This document shows positions 1 to 9,248 of a stretch of DNA of 64,000 bases, in pieces (position 1 is the stretch's first letter; each line of letters opens with the position of its first letter). Below the pieces are notes generated by a model. It was not told where the DNA came from, made no database searches, and saw only the letters and a program-made list of their open reading frames with translations. Origin of the DNA: Paucibacter sp. KCTC 42545 (GTDB taxonomy: Bacteria; Pseudomonadota; Gammaproteobacteria; Burkholderiales; Burkholderiaceae_C); assembly GCF_001477625.1 (NCBI RefSeq), contig NZ_CP013692.1:1116001-1180000 (forward strand). The letters run 5' to 3'. Both the position numbers and the translations under genes were made by a program.

Positions 1-88
1 CGCGACGCGCATGCAAAAGCTGCTCGACGTGCTGGAAGACCTGGATGACGTGCAAGACGTTTTCCACAATGCGAGCATCAACGAATGA
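1..88 (+). CDS. yebC: YebC/PmpR family protein, C-terminal end (partial)
   Basis: Only the last 28 codons are present; the reading frame starts at base 2 and stops with TGA at 86-88. The peptide ends KLLDVLEDLDDVQDVFHNAS, which is the characteristic C-terminus of the YebC/PmpR family of DNA-binding regulators and translation factors. The stop overlaps the purD start as ATGA, so the two genes are probably translationally coupled. The family is recognised from this short tail, so the assignment is good but nothing can be said about the rest of the protein. Confidence 0.85.
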   Translation, partial: ATRMQKLLDVLEDLDDVQDVFHNASINE

Positions 89-1365
89 AGGTTCTGGTTC
101 TGGGTAATGGCGGGCGCGAACATGCGCTGGCATGGAAGCTGGCGCAAGCCGAACGGGTCAGCCAGGTGTTTGTGGCCCCCGGTAACGGCGGCACGGCGCG
201 TGACCCGCGTCTCAAGAACGTGCCCATCACCGACGTGAAGGCGCTGGCTGATTTCGCGACTGAGAACAAGATTGCGCTGACCGTGGTCGGCCCCGAGGCC
301 TATTTGGCCGCCGGCGTGGTGGACGAGTTCCGTGCCCGCGGCTTGCGCATTTTTGGCCCCACCAAGGCCGCCGCTCAGCTGGAGTCGTCCAAGGCCTTCG
401 CCAAAGACTTTATGAAGCGCCATGCCATCCCGACGGCCGAGTACGAGGTCTTCAGCGATGTGGCCGCGGCGCATTCCTATGTCGACGCCAAGGGCGCGCC
501 CATCGTCATCAAGGCCGACGGCCTGGCAGCCGGCAAGGGCGTGGTTGTGGCCATGACCCTGGCCGAGGCGCATGAGGCGATCGACTGGATCCTGGCCGAC
601 AACAAGCTGGGCGTGGTGCACAACGAAGGTGGTGCGCGGGTTGTGATCGAGCAATTCCTGCAGGGCGAGGAAGCCAGCTTCATCGTCTTGTGCGACGGCA
701 AGAACGTGGTGTCCCTGGCCACCAGCCAGGATCACAAACGTTTGCTGGATGGCGACGAAGGCCCGAACACCGGCGGCATGGGTGCTTACTCGCCCGCCGC
801 GGTGGTCACGCCCAATGTGCATGCCAAGGCCATGCATGAAATCATCATGCCCACCATCCAGGGCATGGCGCGTGACGGCATTCCCTTCACCGGCTTCCTC
901 TACGCCGGCCTGATGATCGATGCGCAAGGTCAGCCGCGCACGGTGGAGTTCAATACCCGCATGGGGGACCCCGAGACGCAGCCCATCATGATGCGGCTCA
1001 AGAGCGATCTGCTGGAAGTGCTGCTGCACGCCACCGACGGCACGCTGGATCAAGTCGAGCTGCAATGGGATCGCCGCGTCGCCTTGGGCGTGGTGATGGC
1101 GGCCGGCGGTTATCCACTGTCGCCGCGCAAGGGTGATGCCATCACCGGCCTGCCGGCCGATGCCGAAGACCATATGGTCTTCCATGCCGGTACCGCTGAG
1201 GTGGATGGTCAGCTGCGCACCTCGGGCGGACGGGTCTTGTGCGTGACCGCCCTGGGCGAGTCGGTGCGCAAGGCGCAGGCCTTGGCCTATGAGTCTCTGG
1301 TCAATATCCAGTTCGAAGGCAAGCAGTACCGCCAGGACATCGGACACCGCGCGGTGAAACGTTGA
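85..1365 (+). CDS. purD: phosphoribosylamine-glycine ligase (GAR synthetase)
   Basis: Joins glycine to 5-phosphoribosylamine using ATP, the second step of de novo purine synthesis, in the cytoplasm. The 426 residues match the usual family length. It opens with the N-domain motif KVLVLGNGGREHALAWKL, has the ATP-grasp segment KADGLAAGKGVVVA near residues 145-158, and carries the family signature with TGGMGAYSP near residue 230 and NTRMGDPETQ near residue 293. The ATG overlaps the yebC stop (ATGA), and the stop overlaps the start of the acyltransferase gene, so it sits inside an operon. Nothing unusual is seen. Confidence 0.97.
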   Translation: MKVLVLGNGGREHALAWKLAQAERVSQVFVAPGNGGTARDPRLKNVPITDVKALADFATENKIALTVVGPEAYLAAGVVDEFRARGLRIFGPTKAAAQLESSKAFAKDFMKRHAIPTAEYEVFSDVAAAHSYVDAKGAPIVIKADGLAAGKGVVVAMTLAEAHEAIDWILADNKLGVVHNEGGARVVIEQFLQGEEASFIVLCDGKNVVSLATSQDHKRLLDGDEGPNTGGMGAYSPAAVVTPNVHAKAMHEIIMPTIQGMARDGIPFTGFLYAGLMIDAQGQPRTVEFNTRMGDPETQPIMMRLKSDLLEVLLHATDGTLDQVELQWDRRVALGVVMAAGGYPLSPRKGDAITGLPADAEDHMVFHAGTAEVDGQLRTSGGRVLCVTALGESVRKAQALAYESLVNIQFEGKQYRQDIGHRAVKR

Positions 1366-2006
1366 GCGGACGCGACGTTCTGCCCCAGCCGCGCTTGTTC
1401 GCGGCGGCCGACAGCCCCCAGCAACTGCGTTTGCAGGGCAGTGCCTGGGCGCAGCGCCTGCTGCGCTTGGCCGGCTGGCGCCTGGAGTTTGACGGCTTGC
1501 CGGCCAAGCAGGGCGTGATCCTGGTCTACCCGCACACCTCGAACTGGGATTTCGTGGTCGGCATCCTGGCCAAGTGGGCATTGGGTTTGCAGCTGCGTTT
1601 TTGGGCCAAGGACAGTTTGTTCCGCCTGCCCCTGTTCGGCGCCTGGGTGCGCTGGCTGGGTGGCGTGGCGGTGCGGCGCGACAGTCCTCAAGGCCTGGTG
1701 AGCGACACCGTGCAAGACATGCTGGCGGCGCAGGCTCGCGGCGAGATGTACTGGCTAGCCATGGCGCCCGAAGGCACGCGCTCGCTGGCCAAGGGCTGGC
1801 GCTCCGGCGCCTATCAGGTGGCGCTACAGGCCCAGGTGCCGGCAGGGCTGGCTTATTTCGACTACGCCAGCAAAACCATTTGCCTGCGGCAGTTCATGCT
1901 GCCGGGCGGCGACCCGGCCACCGACCTCGCGCTGATGGCGCAGACGTTCAGCGCCCAGCACGGCTTTAATCCGGCGCTGGCCAGTCCGATAAGGATGAAA
2001 TCATGA
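1362..2006 (+). CDS. PlsC-like 1-acyl-glycerol-3-phosphate acyltransferase family protein
   Basis: A 214-residue protein of the lysophospholipid acyltransferase superfamily. The catalytic HX4D motif appears as HTSNWD near residue 57, and the glycerophosphate-binding block as APEGTR near residue 138. It probably acylates a lysophospholipid or a related acceptor at the inner membrane. The exact substrate is not given by the sequence. Classical PlsC proteins are somewhat longer, and this short form is common in proteobacteria. The chosen start is TTG within a TTGA overlap with the purD stop; no strong ribosome site precedes it, so coupling is likely. The stop overlaps hemF (ATGA). Confidence 0.85.
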   Translation: MSGRDVLPQPRLFAAADSPQQLRLQGSAWAQRLLRLAGWRLEFDGLPAKQGVILVYPHTSNWDFVVGILAKWALGLQLRFWAKDSLFRLPLFGAWVRWLGGVAVRRDSPQGLVSDTVQDMLAAQARGEMYWLAMAPEGTRSLAKGWRSGAYQVALQAQVPAGLAYFDYASKTICLRQFMLPGGDPATDLALMAQTFSAQHGFNPALASPIRMKS

Positions 2007-2944
2007 CGATGAACACTCAACTCGTGCGCGAGTACCTGCTTGATCTGCAGGCGAACATCGTCGCGGCCTTGCAAAAAGCCGATGGCGGCGACTTCATCAG
2101 CGACGGCTGGACACGCGAGCCCGGCGGCCGCTTGGAAGGCGATGGCCTGTCCCGCCTGATCGAAGGTGGCGCGGTGATCGAGCGCGGTGGCGTCAATTTC
2201 TCGCATGTGCGGGGTCGGGTCTTGCCGCCTTCGGCCACCCAGCATCGGCCGGAGCTGGCAGGTGCGCCGTTTGAGGCCATGGGTGTGTCGCTGGTGATCC
2301 ATCCGCACAATCCTTTTGTGCCCACGGTGCATATGAATGTGCGCATGTTCGCCGCCTTGCCGGCAGATGCGCCGCCGGTGGTGTGGTTCGGCGGCGGCAT
2401 GGACTTGACGCCGTATTACGGCTTCGAGCGCGATGCCCAACACTTCCACCGTGTCTGCGAACAAGCACTCAAGCCCCATGGCGAGGCGCTCTATCCGCGC
2501 TTCAAGACTTGGTGCGACGAGTATTTCTTCTTGAAGCACCGCAACGAGCCGCGTGGCATCGGCGGCATCTTTTTTGATGACTACGCCGAGGGCGGTTTTG
2601 ACGCCGCCTTCGCCATGCTGCGCGATGTGGGTGACGCCTTTGTGCCGGCTTATCTGCCTATCGTCGAGCGCCGCCAGGGCTTGGCCTACACCGAGCGCGA
2701 GCGCGACTTCCAGGCCTATCGCCGGGGCCGCTATGTCGAGTTCAATCTGGTGTTTGACCGCGGCACTTTGTTCGGCCTGCAATCGGGCGGGCGTACCGAG
2801 TCGATTCTGATGTCCATGCCACCCGTGGTGAAATGGCGTTATCAGTGGGCGCCCGAAGACGGCACGCAAGAGTCCAAGCTCTACAGCGAATTCCTGCGGC
2901 CGCGCGACTGGGCGCATGAACCGGCCACCCATTTATGGTTGTGA
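2003..2944 (+). CDS. hemF: aerobic coproporphyrinogen III oxidase
   Basis: Oxygen-dependent decarboxylation of coproporphyrinogen III to protoporphyrinogen IX, a late haem step in the cytoplasm. The 313 residues are near the usual HemF length. Visible hallmarks are the N-terminal [28 protein letters not shown] near residue 95, [14 protein letters not shown] near 127 and [15 protein letters not shown] near 240. An AAGGA site at 1991-1995 precedes the ATG, which overlaps the acyltransferase stop. The 3' end overlaps nadD by 10 bases. The oxygen-requiring enzyme points to an aerobic or facultative life style. Confidence 0.98.
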   Translation: MTMNTQLVREYLLDLQANIVAALQKADGGDFISDGWTREPGGRLEGDGLSRLIEGGAVIERGGVNFSHVRGRVLPPSATQHRPELAGAPFEAMGVSLVIHPHNPFVPTVHMNVRMFAALPADAPPVVWFGGGMDLTPYYGFERDAQHFHRVCEQALKPHGEALYPRFKTWCDEYFFLKHRNEPRGIGGIFFDDYAEGGFDAAFAMLRDVGDAFVPAYLPIVERRQGLAYTERERDFQAYRRGRYVEFNLVFDRGTLFGLQSGGRTESILMSMPPVVKWRYQWAPEDGTQESKLYSEFLRPRDWAHEPATHLWL

Positions 2945-3549
2945 TTGCTACACGGACGGGCTTGTTCGGTGGCAGTTTTGATCCTGTTCATCTCGCGCAT
3001 CTGAGCCTGGCGCATTGCGCGCTGGATCAGTTGCAGCTTGATCAACTGCTGTGGCTGCCCGCCGGGCGGCCCTGGCAGAAAACCGGGCGCGGCCTGGCTT
3101 CGCCCGAACATCGCCGGGCCATGGTGGAGCTGATGGTGGCGGGCGAGCCGCGTTTTGCGGTGGACGACAGCGAGTTGGTGCGTGACGGCGCCAGCTTCAC
3201 CATCGACACCGTGCGCGGGCGGCTGGCGGCGCATCCGGGTGATGAGTTGTTCCTGGTGATTGGCCAGGACCAGTTCGCGCGCCTGCACACCTGGCGCGAG
3301 TGGCGTGCCTTGGTGGGCCTGGTCACGGTGGCGGTAGCTGCACGTGCGGGTCAAGAAATTCAGGCTTCGGCCGAGATGCTGGCTGAGGAGCCGGCATTGC
3401 TGCAAAAAGTTCACAAGCTGGCGATGCCAGAGTTGTGCATTTCATCAACCCAAGTGCGCGAGATGGCTGCCCGCGCTGAGGACATCCGCCCCTTGGTGGG
3501 CAATGCGGTCGCGGGGTATATTGCCCAGCACCGTCTCTACAGTGAGTAA
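2935..3549 (+). CDS. nadD: nicotinate-nucleotide adenylyltransferase
   Basis: Transfers AMP from ATP to nicotinate mononucleotide to give deamido-NAD, the penultimate NAD synthesis step. The 204 residues begin with the nucleotidyltransferase fold signature [15 protein letters not shown], in which the paired histidines belong to the (H/T)xGH-type active site. ISSTQVRE near residue 165 is the second conserved nucleotide-binding block (ISSTxIR). The ATG lies inside the end of hemF. The order hemF-nadD-rsfS-rlmH-maf-rng is typical of betaproteobacteria and supports the call. Confidence 0.96.
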   Translation: MVVIATRTGLFGGSFDPVHLAHLSLAHCALDQLQLDQLLWLPAGRPWQKTGRGLASPEHRRAMVELMVAGEPRFAVDDSELVRDGASFTIDTVRGRLAAHPGDELFLVIGQDQFARLHTWREWRALVGLVTVAVAARAGQEIQASAEMLAEEPALLQKVHKLAMPELCISSTQVREMAARAEDIRPLVGNAVAGYIAQHRLYSE

Positions 3550-3556
3550 TACCTGA

Positions 3557-4363
3557 ATGGACATTCGTAAGTTGCAACGCGCCATCGTCGATGGTTTGGA
3601 AGATGTGAAGGCCCAGAACATTCTGGTCTTCAACACCGAGCACCTGTCGCCGCTGTTCGAGCGCGTCATCATCGCCTCGGGCACCAGCAATCGCCAGACC
3701 AAGGCCTTGGCCTCCAGCGTGCGCGTGACCGTCAAAGAGCGCGGCATGCAAGTGCTGCGCTGCGAGGGCGAAGAGAATGGCGAATGGATCATCGTGGACT
3801 GCGGCGCCGCCGTGGTGCATGTGATGCAGCCGGCCATCCGTGACTACTACCACCTGGAGGAAATCTGGGGCGGCAAGCTGGTCAGCATGAAGTTGAACGA
3901 TGGCGAGACCAAGCTGGTCAAGGCCTCCGACGACGAAGCCGCACCGAAGAAGAAGGTTCGCGCCAGCGCCAAGGAAGAAGCACTCAAGGGCCCGGTGAAG
4001 TTGCCGGTCAAGAAGCCTGCTGCCAAGAAGACGGCCGCGTCCGAAGCCAAGCCTGCTGCCAAGAAGGTTGTGGCCAAGAAGGGCGTGACTCGCACCGTGG
4101 GCGTCAAGACCCCGGTGGACAAGGTCATCAAGGTCGGCGCGCCCAAGCCCGCCACCAAGAAGGCTGCCGTCAAGTCCGCTTCCGCCAAGACGGCGGCGGT
4201 GAAGCGTCCTGCTGCGAAGTCGGCCGCCAAGCCTGCAGCCAAAACGCCAGTCAAGGCTGCCGCCAAGCCCGCCGTGAAGGCCGCTGCCGCCAAGAAGCCC
4301 GCCGCCACCAAGGCTGCTGCAGTCAAGAAGCCGGCAGCCAAGAAGGCAGCACCGCGCGGCTGA
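3557..4363 (+). CDS. rsfS: ribosome silencing factor RsfS with a histone-H1-like C-terminal tail
   Basis: Residues 1-118 are a standard RsfS domain (family usually about 105-130 residues), with GTSNRQTKALA near 42 and WIIVDCGAAVVHVM near 77. RsfS binds ribosomal protein uL14 and blocks subunit joining when nutrients run short. The remaining roughly 145 residues are almost only lysine, alanine, proline, valine and threonine, in repeats such as KKPAAKK and AAKPAVKA, with no aromatic residue, like bacterial histone-H1-type tails. The tail is in frame without a break and keeps the same codon use, so it is a true extension. Its role is unknown; binding to rRNA or DNA is my inference. It lies 7 bases after nadD and 15 before rlmH. 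Confidence 0.93.
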   Translation: MDIRKLQRAIVDGLEDVKAQNILVFNTEHLSPLFERVIIASGTSNRQTKALASSVRVTVKERGMQVLRCEGEENGEWIIVDCGAAVVHVMQPAIRDYYHLEEIWGGKLVSMKLNDGETKLVKASDDEAAPKKKVRASAKEEALKGPVKLPVKKPAAKKTAASEAKPAAKKVVAKKGVTRTVGVKTPVDKVIKVGAPKPATKKAAVKSASAKTAAVKRPAAKSAAKPAAKTPVKAAAKPAVKAAAAKKPAATKAAAVKKPAAKKAAPRG

Positions 4364-4378
4364 TTGACGGTCTAGCGC

Positions 4379-4846
4379 ATGCGTTTGTATTTGGTGGCCG
4401 TGGGCCAGCGTCAGCCGGCCTGGGCCGATAGTGCGTATGAGGACTTCGCCAAGCGCTTCCCACCCGAGATGCGCCTGGAGTTGAAGGCGGTGAAGGCCGA
4501 GACGCGCGGCAGTAAAACGGCGGAGCAGTTGATGACTGCCGAAGCTGCCCGCATCGAAGCCGCCCTGCCCAAGGGCGTGCGCCGCGTCATCCTGGATGAA
4601 CGTGGCGAGCGCCGCACCAGCATGCAGCTGGCCGAGCGCATGAAGCTGTGGATGGGTGATGGCCGCGATGTGGCCTTGATCATCGGCGGCCCGGACGGGC
4701 TGGCGCCCGCCCTCAAAGCCACCGCCGATGAAACCCTGCGCCTGTCAGACCTGACCTTGCCCCATGCCTTTGCCCGCGTCTTGCTGGCTGAAGGCCTGTA
4801 CCGGGCCTGGACGGTGATGACCGGCCACCCCTATCACCGCGAATAA
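4379..4846 (+). CDS. rlmH: 23S rRNA (pseudouridine1915-N3)-methyltransferase
   Basis: SPOUT-family methyltransferase that methylates pseudouridine 1915 in helix 69 of 23S rRNA, on assembled 70S ribosomes. The length of 155 residues is exactly that of the family. The cofactor-binding knot is visible as [12 protein letters not shown] near residue 98, followed by [23 protein letters not shown] and the C-terminal GHPYHRE that ends nearly all RlmH proteins. It sits directly behind rsfS, a common pairing of two ribosome-related genes. Confidence 0.97.
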   Translation: MRLYLVAVGQRQPAWADSAYEDFAKRFPPEMRLELKAVKAETRGSKTAEQLMTAEAARIEAALPKGVRRVILDERGERRTSMQLAERMKLWMGDGRDVALIIGGPDGLAPALKATADETLRLSDLTLPHAFARVLLAEGLYRAWTVMTGHPYHRE

Positions 4847-4865
4847 GAGAAGGTCAGCGCACGCC

Positions 4866-5471
4866 ATGTCGTTTGAATTCATCTACCTGGCATCGCAAAG
4901 CCCACGCCGCCGCCAGTTGCTGGAGCAGCTGGGTGTGCGCTACGAGCTGCTGCTGCCCGGTCCCGAGGAAGACGCCGAAGCGCTGGAGTTGGTGCTGCCG
5001 GACGAAGACCCTGAAGCCTATGTGGCCCGGGTGACGCAGGCCAAGCTGGCGGCGGCGCTGGCGCGCCGGGAAGCACGCGGCTTGCCGCTCGCGCCAGTGC
5101 TGTGCTCAGACACGACAGGGGCCCTTGACCGGCAAATCCTGGGCAAGCCGCTGGACGCCGATGAAGCCTTGCAAACCCTGGAGCTGCTGGCCGGGCGCCG
5201 TCACCGCGTCATCACTGCCGTGGCCGTGGGCTTGCCGACGCAGCAGACAGCGGGCTTGAGCGTATCGACGGTGGACTTTGCCGAGGTCGGCTCCGAGCAA
5301 TTGCGCCGCTATGTGGCCAGCGGTGAGCCTTTTGGCAAAGCCGGTGCTTACGCGATTCAAAGTCAGGCCGCAGCCTGGATTTCTCGCATCGAGGGCAGCT
5401 ATTCAGGCATCATGGGCTTGCCGCTGTTCGAGACGGCCCAGTTGCTCAAGCAATTCGGTTTGCATTTTTGA
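4866..5471 (+). CDS. maf: Maf-family nucleoside triphosphate pyrophosphatase
   Basis: Hydrolyses non-canonical or selected NTPs to the monophosphate and pyrophosphate. Members act on dTTP/UTP or on 7-methyl-GTP, and I cannot assign which from sequence alone. The N-terminal [14 protein letters not shown] is the phosphate-binding signature (SxSPRR), CSDTT near residue 80 holds the acidic catalytic pair with RQILGKP following, and GKAGAYAIQ with [11 protein letters not shown] closes the fold. The length of 201 residues is normal. The 19-base gap behind rlmH keeps it in the operon. Confidence 0.93.
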   Translation: MSFEFIYLASQSPRRRQLLEQLGVRYELLLPGPEEDAEALELVLPDEDPEAYVARVTQAKLAAALARREARGLPLAPVLCSDTTGALDRQILGKPLDADEALQTLELLAGRRHRVITAVAVGLPTQQTAGLSVSTVDFAEVGSEQLRRYVASGEPFGKAGAYAIQSQAAAWISRIEGSYSGIMGLPLFETAQLLKQFGLHF

Positions 5472-5546
5472 TGTTGTGAATTTTGTCGTCTGCCCGTGCA
5501 TCGTATGGAAGCCGGGCAAACGACAGCATTCAAGGTTCGAGAGCCC

Positions 5547-7037
5547 ATGGAAGATATTCTGATCAACTGGACGCCCCAGGAGACCCGCGTTGCCGTGGTC
5601 GAAAACGGCGCGGTGCAGGAGCTTCATGTCGAGCGCACCCTGGAACGCGGCCTGGTGGGCAATGTCTACCTCGGCAAAGTAGCGCGGGTCTTGCCCGGCA
5701 TGCAGTCCGCCTTCATTGACATCGGCCTGGAGCGCGCCGCGTTCTTGCACGTGGCCGACCTCTATGTCGCAGGCTCGACCGGCCAGCACCGCAGCAGCCA
5801 CCATGCCGATGCGGGGGTGGCCACGCCGATTGAGCGGCTCTTGTTCGAGGGTCAGACCTTGACCGTGCAGGTCATCAAGGACCCCATCGGCACCAAGGGC
5901 GCGCGCCTGTCGTCGCAAATCAGCATCGCCGGGCGCATGCTGGTGTTTTTGCCGCAAGACGATCACATCGGTATCTCGCAAAAGATCGGCTCGCCCGAGG
6001 CGCGTGAAGCCTTGCGCAGCCGGGTGCAGGCCTTGGTCGGAAAGCCGGAGGACGGCGGCGGCGGTGGCTTCATTCTGCGCACCAATGCCGAAGACGCCAG
6101 CGACGAAGAGCTGGGCGCCGACATTGCCTATCTGCGCCGCGCCTGGAGCCGCATCCGTGAGAAGGCTTTCAATTCGCCCCCGGCCAGCTTGCTGCATCAG
6201 GACCTGAGCCTGGTGGAGCGGGTGCTGCGCGATTTGGTCAACGAACACACCGGCTCCATTCGCATCGACTCCAAGCTGCAGTTCGATGTCTTGCACGGTT
6301 TCGGCGAGACCTTTATGCCGGCCGCCACCGCCAAGCTAGAGCATTACCGCGGCGAGCGACCGATCTTCGACCTCAACAATATCGATGCCGAGATTGGCCG
6401 GGCGATGGCGCGGCGGGTGGACTTGAAGTCGGGCGGCTATCTGATCTTTGATCAGACCGAGGCCATGACCACCATTGACGTCAATACCGGCGGCTTTGTC
6501 GGTGCGCGCAATTTTGACGACACCATTTTCAAGACCAATTTGGAGGCGGCCGGCACCATCGCGCGCCAGCTGCGCCTGCGCAATTTGGGCGGCATCATCA
6601 TTGTCGACTTCATCGACATGACGCGGGACGAGCACAAATCGGCCGTGCTGAGTGAATTCCGCAAGCAGTTGGCCAAGGACCGCACCAAGGTCACCCTGGG
6701 TGGCTTCACCCAGCTGGGCTTGGTGGAGATGACGCGCAAGCGCACGCGGGAATCGCTGTCGCGCATGCTGTGTGAACCTTGCCCGACTTGCGAAGGCCGC
6801 GGGCAGGTCAAAACAGCCCGCACCGTCTGCTACGACATCATGCGCGAGATCTTGCGCGAGGCACGCCAGTTCTCGCCCAAGGAGTTCCGCATCGTGGCCG
6901 CGGCGAACGTGGTGGAGATGCTGCTGGACGAAGAGAGCCAGCATCTGGCGGGTTTGTCGGACTTCATCGGCAAGCCGATCTCGCTGACGGCCGAGCCCTC
7001 GAACCAGACCGAGCATTACGACATCGTGCTGATGTAG
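5547..7037 (+). CDS. rng: ribonuclease G
   Basis: Endoribonuclease of the RNase E/G family that matures the 5' end of 16S rRNA and degrades some mRNAs. I start at the ATG at 5547 (496 residues, close to the 489 of E. coli) because the family begins at MEDILINWTPQETRVA; an in-frame ATG lies 51 bases upstream. The S1-like region NVYLGKVARVLPGMQSAFIDI is followed by the DNase-I-like catalytic part with TTIDVNTGGFVG and IIIVDFIDM, which hold the metal-binding aspartates. CEPCPTCEGRG is the zinc-link CPxC motif. It lacks the long C-terminal degradosome scaffold of RNase E. It is the last gene of the operon. Confidence 0.96.
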   Translation: MEDILINWTPQETRVAVVENGAVQELHVERTLERGLVGNVYLGKVARVLPGMQSAFIDIGLERAAFLHVADLYVAGSTGQHRSSHHADAGVATPIERLLFEGQTLTVQVIKDPIGTKGARLSSQISIAGRMLVFLPQDDHIGISQKIGSPEAREALRSRVQALVGKPEDGGGGGFILRTNAEDASDEELGADIAYLRRAWSRIREKAFNSPPASLLHQDLSLVERVLRDLVNEHTGSIRIDSKLQFDVLHGFGETFMPAATAKLEHYRGERPIFDLNNIDAEIGRAMARRVDLKSGGYLIFDQTEAMTTIDVNTGGFVGARNFDDTIFKTNLEAAGTIARQLRLRNLGGIIIVDFIDMTRDEHKSAVLSEFRKQLAKDRTKVTLGGFTQLGLVEMTRKRTRESLSRMLCEPCPTCEGRGQVKTARTVCYDIMREILREARQFSPKEFRIVAAANVVEMLLDEESQHLAGLSDFIGKPISLTAEPSNQTEHYDIVLM

Positions 7038-7180
7038 CGCTGTGCGCTTGTCAGCCGCCTCGGTACAAAGTGCCAACACTTTTGGCACCATGTCGGCAAC
7101 TTGGGCGTAGGGCTGGGCGCGATAATGATCGGCGTTGAGGTTGGCCGCATGGGCCGGGGCCGGCCGCAATTCATAGCAAC

Positions 7181-7213
7181 AGACAGAAACAAGCCTACAG
7201 CTTGTGCCTGTCT
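7181..7213 (+). terminator. two-part hairpin downstream of rng
   Basis: AGACAG pairs with CTGTCT and, inside a 2x2 internal loop, ACAAGC pairs with GCTTGT around the loop CTACA. It lies about 145 bases after rng and 80 before tolB. No run of T follows, so it may be a weak terminator, an RNA-processing site or a leader structure of tolB. The rest of the rng-tolB gap (7038-7292) holds nothing I recognise. Confidence 0.35.
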
Positions 7214-7292
7214 TGCTAGTGCAGAATAGCGAGAGTTGTCGCCGCCGGTGGTTTGAACCGGATTGTTCACCTGGCCCCGCAAACATCCCTGC

Positions 7293-8609
7293 ATGACATT
7301 CCGTTCTCCTCAGAATTTCCTCTTGTCACGGCGCGCTGCTTTGGGCGGTTTGGCGAGTACCGCAGCGCTTTCATTGGCGACTTTTGCCCGTCCTGCGCAA
7401 GCGCAGTTCCGCGTCGATATTTCCGGCGTTGGCGGCAGCCAAATCCCGATTGCCCTGCCTGAGTTCCGCGATGAGTCGCGCAGCGGCCAAGCCGTGGCGT
7501 CCATCATTCGTGCCGACCTGGAGCGCAGCGGCCAGTTCCGCATCATCGATGCGCCGGCTGGCCTGTCTGAGACTTCTTCGCCCGCCTGGAGTGAGTGGCG
7601 TGGCCGCAATGCGGACGCCTTGGCGGCCGGCTCGGCCAACCGCTTGGCTGATGGCCGCATCGACCTGCGCTTCAAGCTGTGGGATGTGGTCAAGGGCCAG
7701 GACATGGGCGGCGAAGCCCATGCGGTGACGCCTGAAGATGTGCGTCTGGCGGCCCACCGCATCGCCGACACCATTTACCAAAAGCTGACCGGCGAGCGCG
7801 GCGTGTTTGCCACCCGCATGGCCTATGTCACCAAGGCCGGTGGCCGTTATGCCTTGCGCATCACCGATTCGGACGGCGAGGGCGGCCAAGTGGCTTTGGC
7901 AAGCCCTGACCCCATCATTTCACCGGCTTGGTCACCGTCAGGCCGCGAACTGGCCTATGTGTCCTTCGAGGCCCGCAAGGCCGTGGTCTGGATTCAAGAC
8001 TTGTCCACCGGCAAGCGCCGCGTGCTGGCCGACTTCCGAGGCAGCAATAGCGCGCCGACTTTTTCGCCCGATGGCCAGCAAGTGGTGCTGACGCTGTCGC
8101 GCGAGGGCGGCTCGCAACTCTTCATCATGAACCGCGACGGGGGTGGCTTGCGCCGCCTGACGCAAAGCTCGGCCATCGACACCGAGGCCGCGTTCTCGCC
8201 CGATGGTCGCTCGCTCTACTTCGTCAGCGACCGTGGCGGCAGCCCGCAGATCTACCGCATGGCCTTGGCCGGTGGCGGCGCCGAGCGCGTGACCTTCAAC
8301 GGCGCCTACAACATCAGCCCGGCCATCAGCCCGGACGGCCGCAGCATGGCCTACATCACCCGCTTGGGTGGCGGTGCGTTCCGGCTCTGCGTGATGGATC
8401 TGGCCAGCGGCGTGGTGCAGCAGATCAGCGACAGCAATGATGATGAAAGCCCTAGCTTCTCACCCAACGGCCGCTTGCTGGTCTACGCCACCCGTGCGGC
8501 CGGCCGCGATGTGCTGATGACCAGCACGCTCGACGGCAAGATCAAAGCCAAGCTGATTTCCACCCTGGCCGATGTGCGCGAGCCCGTGTGGGGCCCGTTC
8601 ACCCGTTGA
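7293..8609 (+). CDS. tolB: Tol-Pal system beta-propeller protein TolB
   Basis: Periplasmic component of the Tol-Pal system, which pulls in the outer membrane during division. I chose the ATG at 7293 (438 residues) over a TTG 30 bases upstream because it gives a compact signal peptide. The leader contains SRRAALGGLAS, a twin-arginine-like motif, before the AQA cleavage region. After an N-terminal domain come WD40-like blades marked by repeats such as WSPSGRELAYV, FSPDGQQVVL, FSPDGRSLYFVSDR, ISPDGRSMAYI and FSPNGRLLVYA. pal and cpoB follow. tolQ, tolR and tolA are not upstream as is usual, because rng is there instead. Confidence 0.96.
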   Translation: MTFRSPQNFLLSRRAALGGLASTAALSLATFARPAQAQFRVDISGVGGSQIPIALPEFRDESRSGQAVASIIRADLERSGQFRIIDAPAGLSETSSPAWSEWRGRNADALAAGSANRLADGRIDLRFKLWDVVKGQDMGGEAHAVTPEDVRLAAHRIADTIYQKLTGERGVFATRMAYVTKAGGRYALRITDSDGEGGQVALASPDPIISPAWSPSGRELAYVSFEARKAVVWIQDLSTGKRRVLADFRGSNSAPTFSPDGQQVVLTLSREGGSQLFIMNRDGGGLRRLTQSSAIDTEAAFSPDGRSLYFVSDRGGSPQIYRMALAGGGAERVTFNGAYNISPAISPDGRSMAYITRLGGGAFRLCVMDLASGVVQQISDSNDDESPSFSPNGRLLVYATRAAGRDVLMTSTLDGKIKAKLISTLADVREPVWGPFTR

Positions 8610-8698
8610 GGGCTGATTGCCCAACCAATTTTTTGCCCCATCCGGGGTGCCTCATCACTGACCGCAATTGCTTGCGAATATAAAAAGGAGTGTTTTCA

Positions 8699-9247
8699 AT
8701 GAAACTGAACGCGAATCTGAGTCGCTATGCCCTGTCTCTGCTGGCCGCCGCTGCGCTGGTTGGTTGCGGTTCCGCCGTCAAGCTGGATGAGCCGGCACCT
8801 GTCGAGACCCGCCCTGTCACGGCCTCGACCAGCAATACTGGCAACGCCAACACCCAGCCTATGGCTGAGTCCACCGTGAAGACCGTGGACCTGGGCGCGC
8901 AGCTGACCGCTGCTGTGGCCAACCAGCGCGTGGTGTATTTCGACTTTGACAGCTACACCGTCAAGGAAGACAACCGCGGCCTGATCGACGCGCACGCCAA
9001 GCGCTTGAACAACGACCGCAAGTTGTCGCTGAACCTGGAAGGCCATACCGACGAGCGCGGCGGACGTGAGTACAACCTGGCTCTGGGCCAAAAGCGTGCT
9101 GAGGCCGTGGCCAAGTCGCTGACCCTGCTGGGCGTGAACGCCAACCAGGTTGAAGCCGTCAGCTTCGGCAAAGAGCGTGCCGCTGACGCCGGCCACGACG
9201 AAGCCGCATGGGCGAAGAATCGCCGCGTTGAGCTGAAGGACAAGTGA
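8699..9247 (+). CDS. pal: peptidoglycan-associated lipoprotein Pal
   Basis: Outer-membrane lipoprotein that anchors the outer membrane to peptidoglycan and binds TolB. A strong AAAAAGGAG site at 8682-8690 with 8-base spacing decides the ATG at 8699 over an in-frame GTG at 8690. The signal peptide ends in the lipobox LVGC with Cys 23. The C-terminal OmpA-like domain shows VYFDFDSYTV, LEGHTDERGGREYNLALGQKRA and AKNRRVEL, which bind meso-diaminopimelate. The length of 182 residues is normal. cpoB follows after one base. Confidence 0.97.
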   Translation: MKLNANLSRYALSLLAAAALVGCGSAVKLDEPAPVETRPVTASTSNTGNANTQPMAESTVKTVDLGAQLTAAVANQRVVYFDFDSYTVKEDNRGLIDAHAKRLNNDRKLSLNLEGHTDERGGREYNLALGQKRAEAVAKSLTLLGVNANQVEAVSFGKERAADAGHDEAAWAKNRRVELKDK

Positions 9248-9248
9248 A

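Noticed and set aside
3917..4360. The lysine/alanine-rich stretch as a separate histone H1-like gene fused by a frameshift or assembly error.
   Set aside because: There is no internal ribosome site or start and the frame is continuous with rsfS; fusion by sequencing error would need evidence that I do not see.
7040..7180. A minus-strand peptide-like stretch (NADHYRAQPYAQVADM) in the rng-tolB gap, suggesting a gene remnant.
   Set aside because: No start, ribosome site or recognisable family, and the frame simply continues as a shadow of rng.
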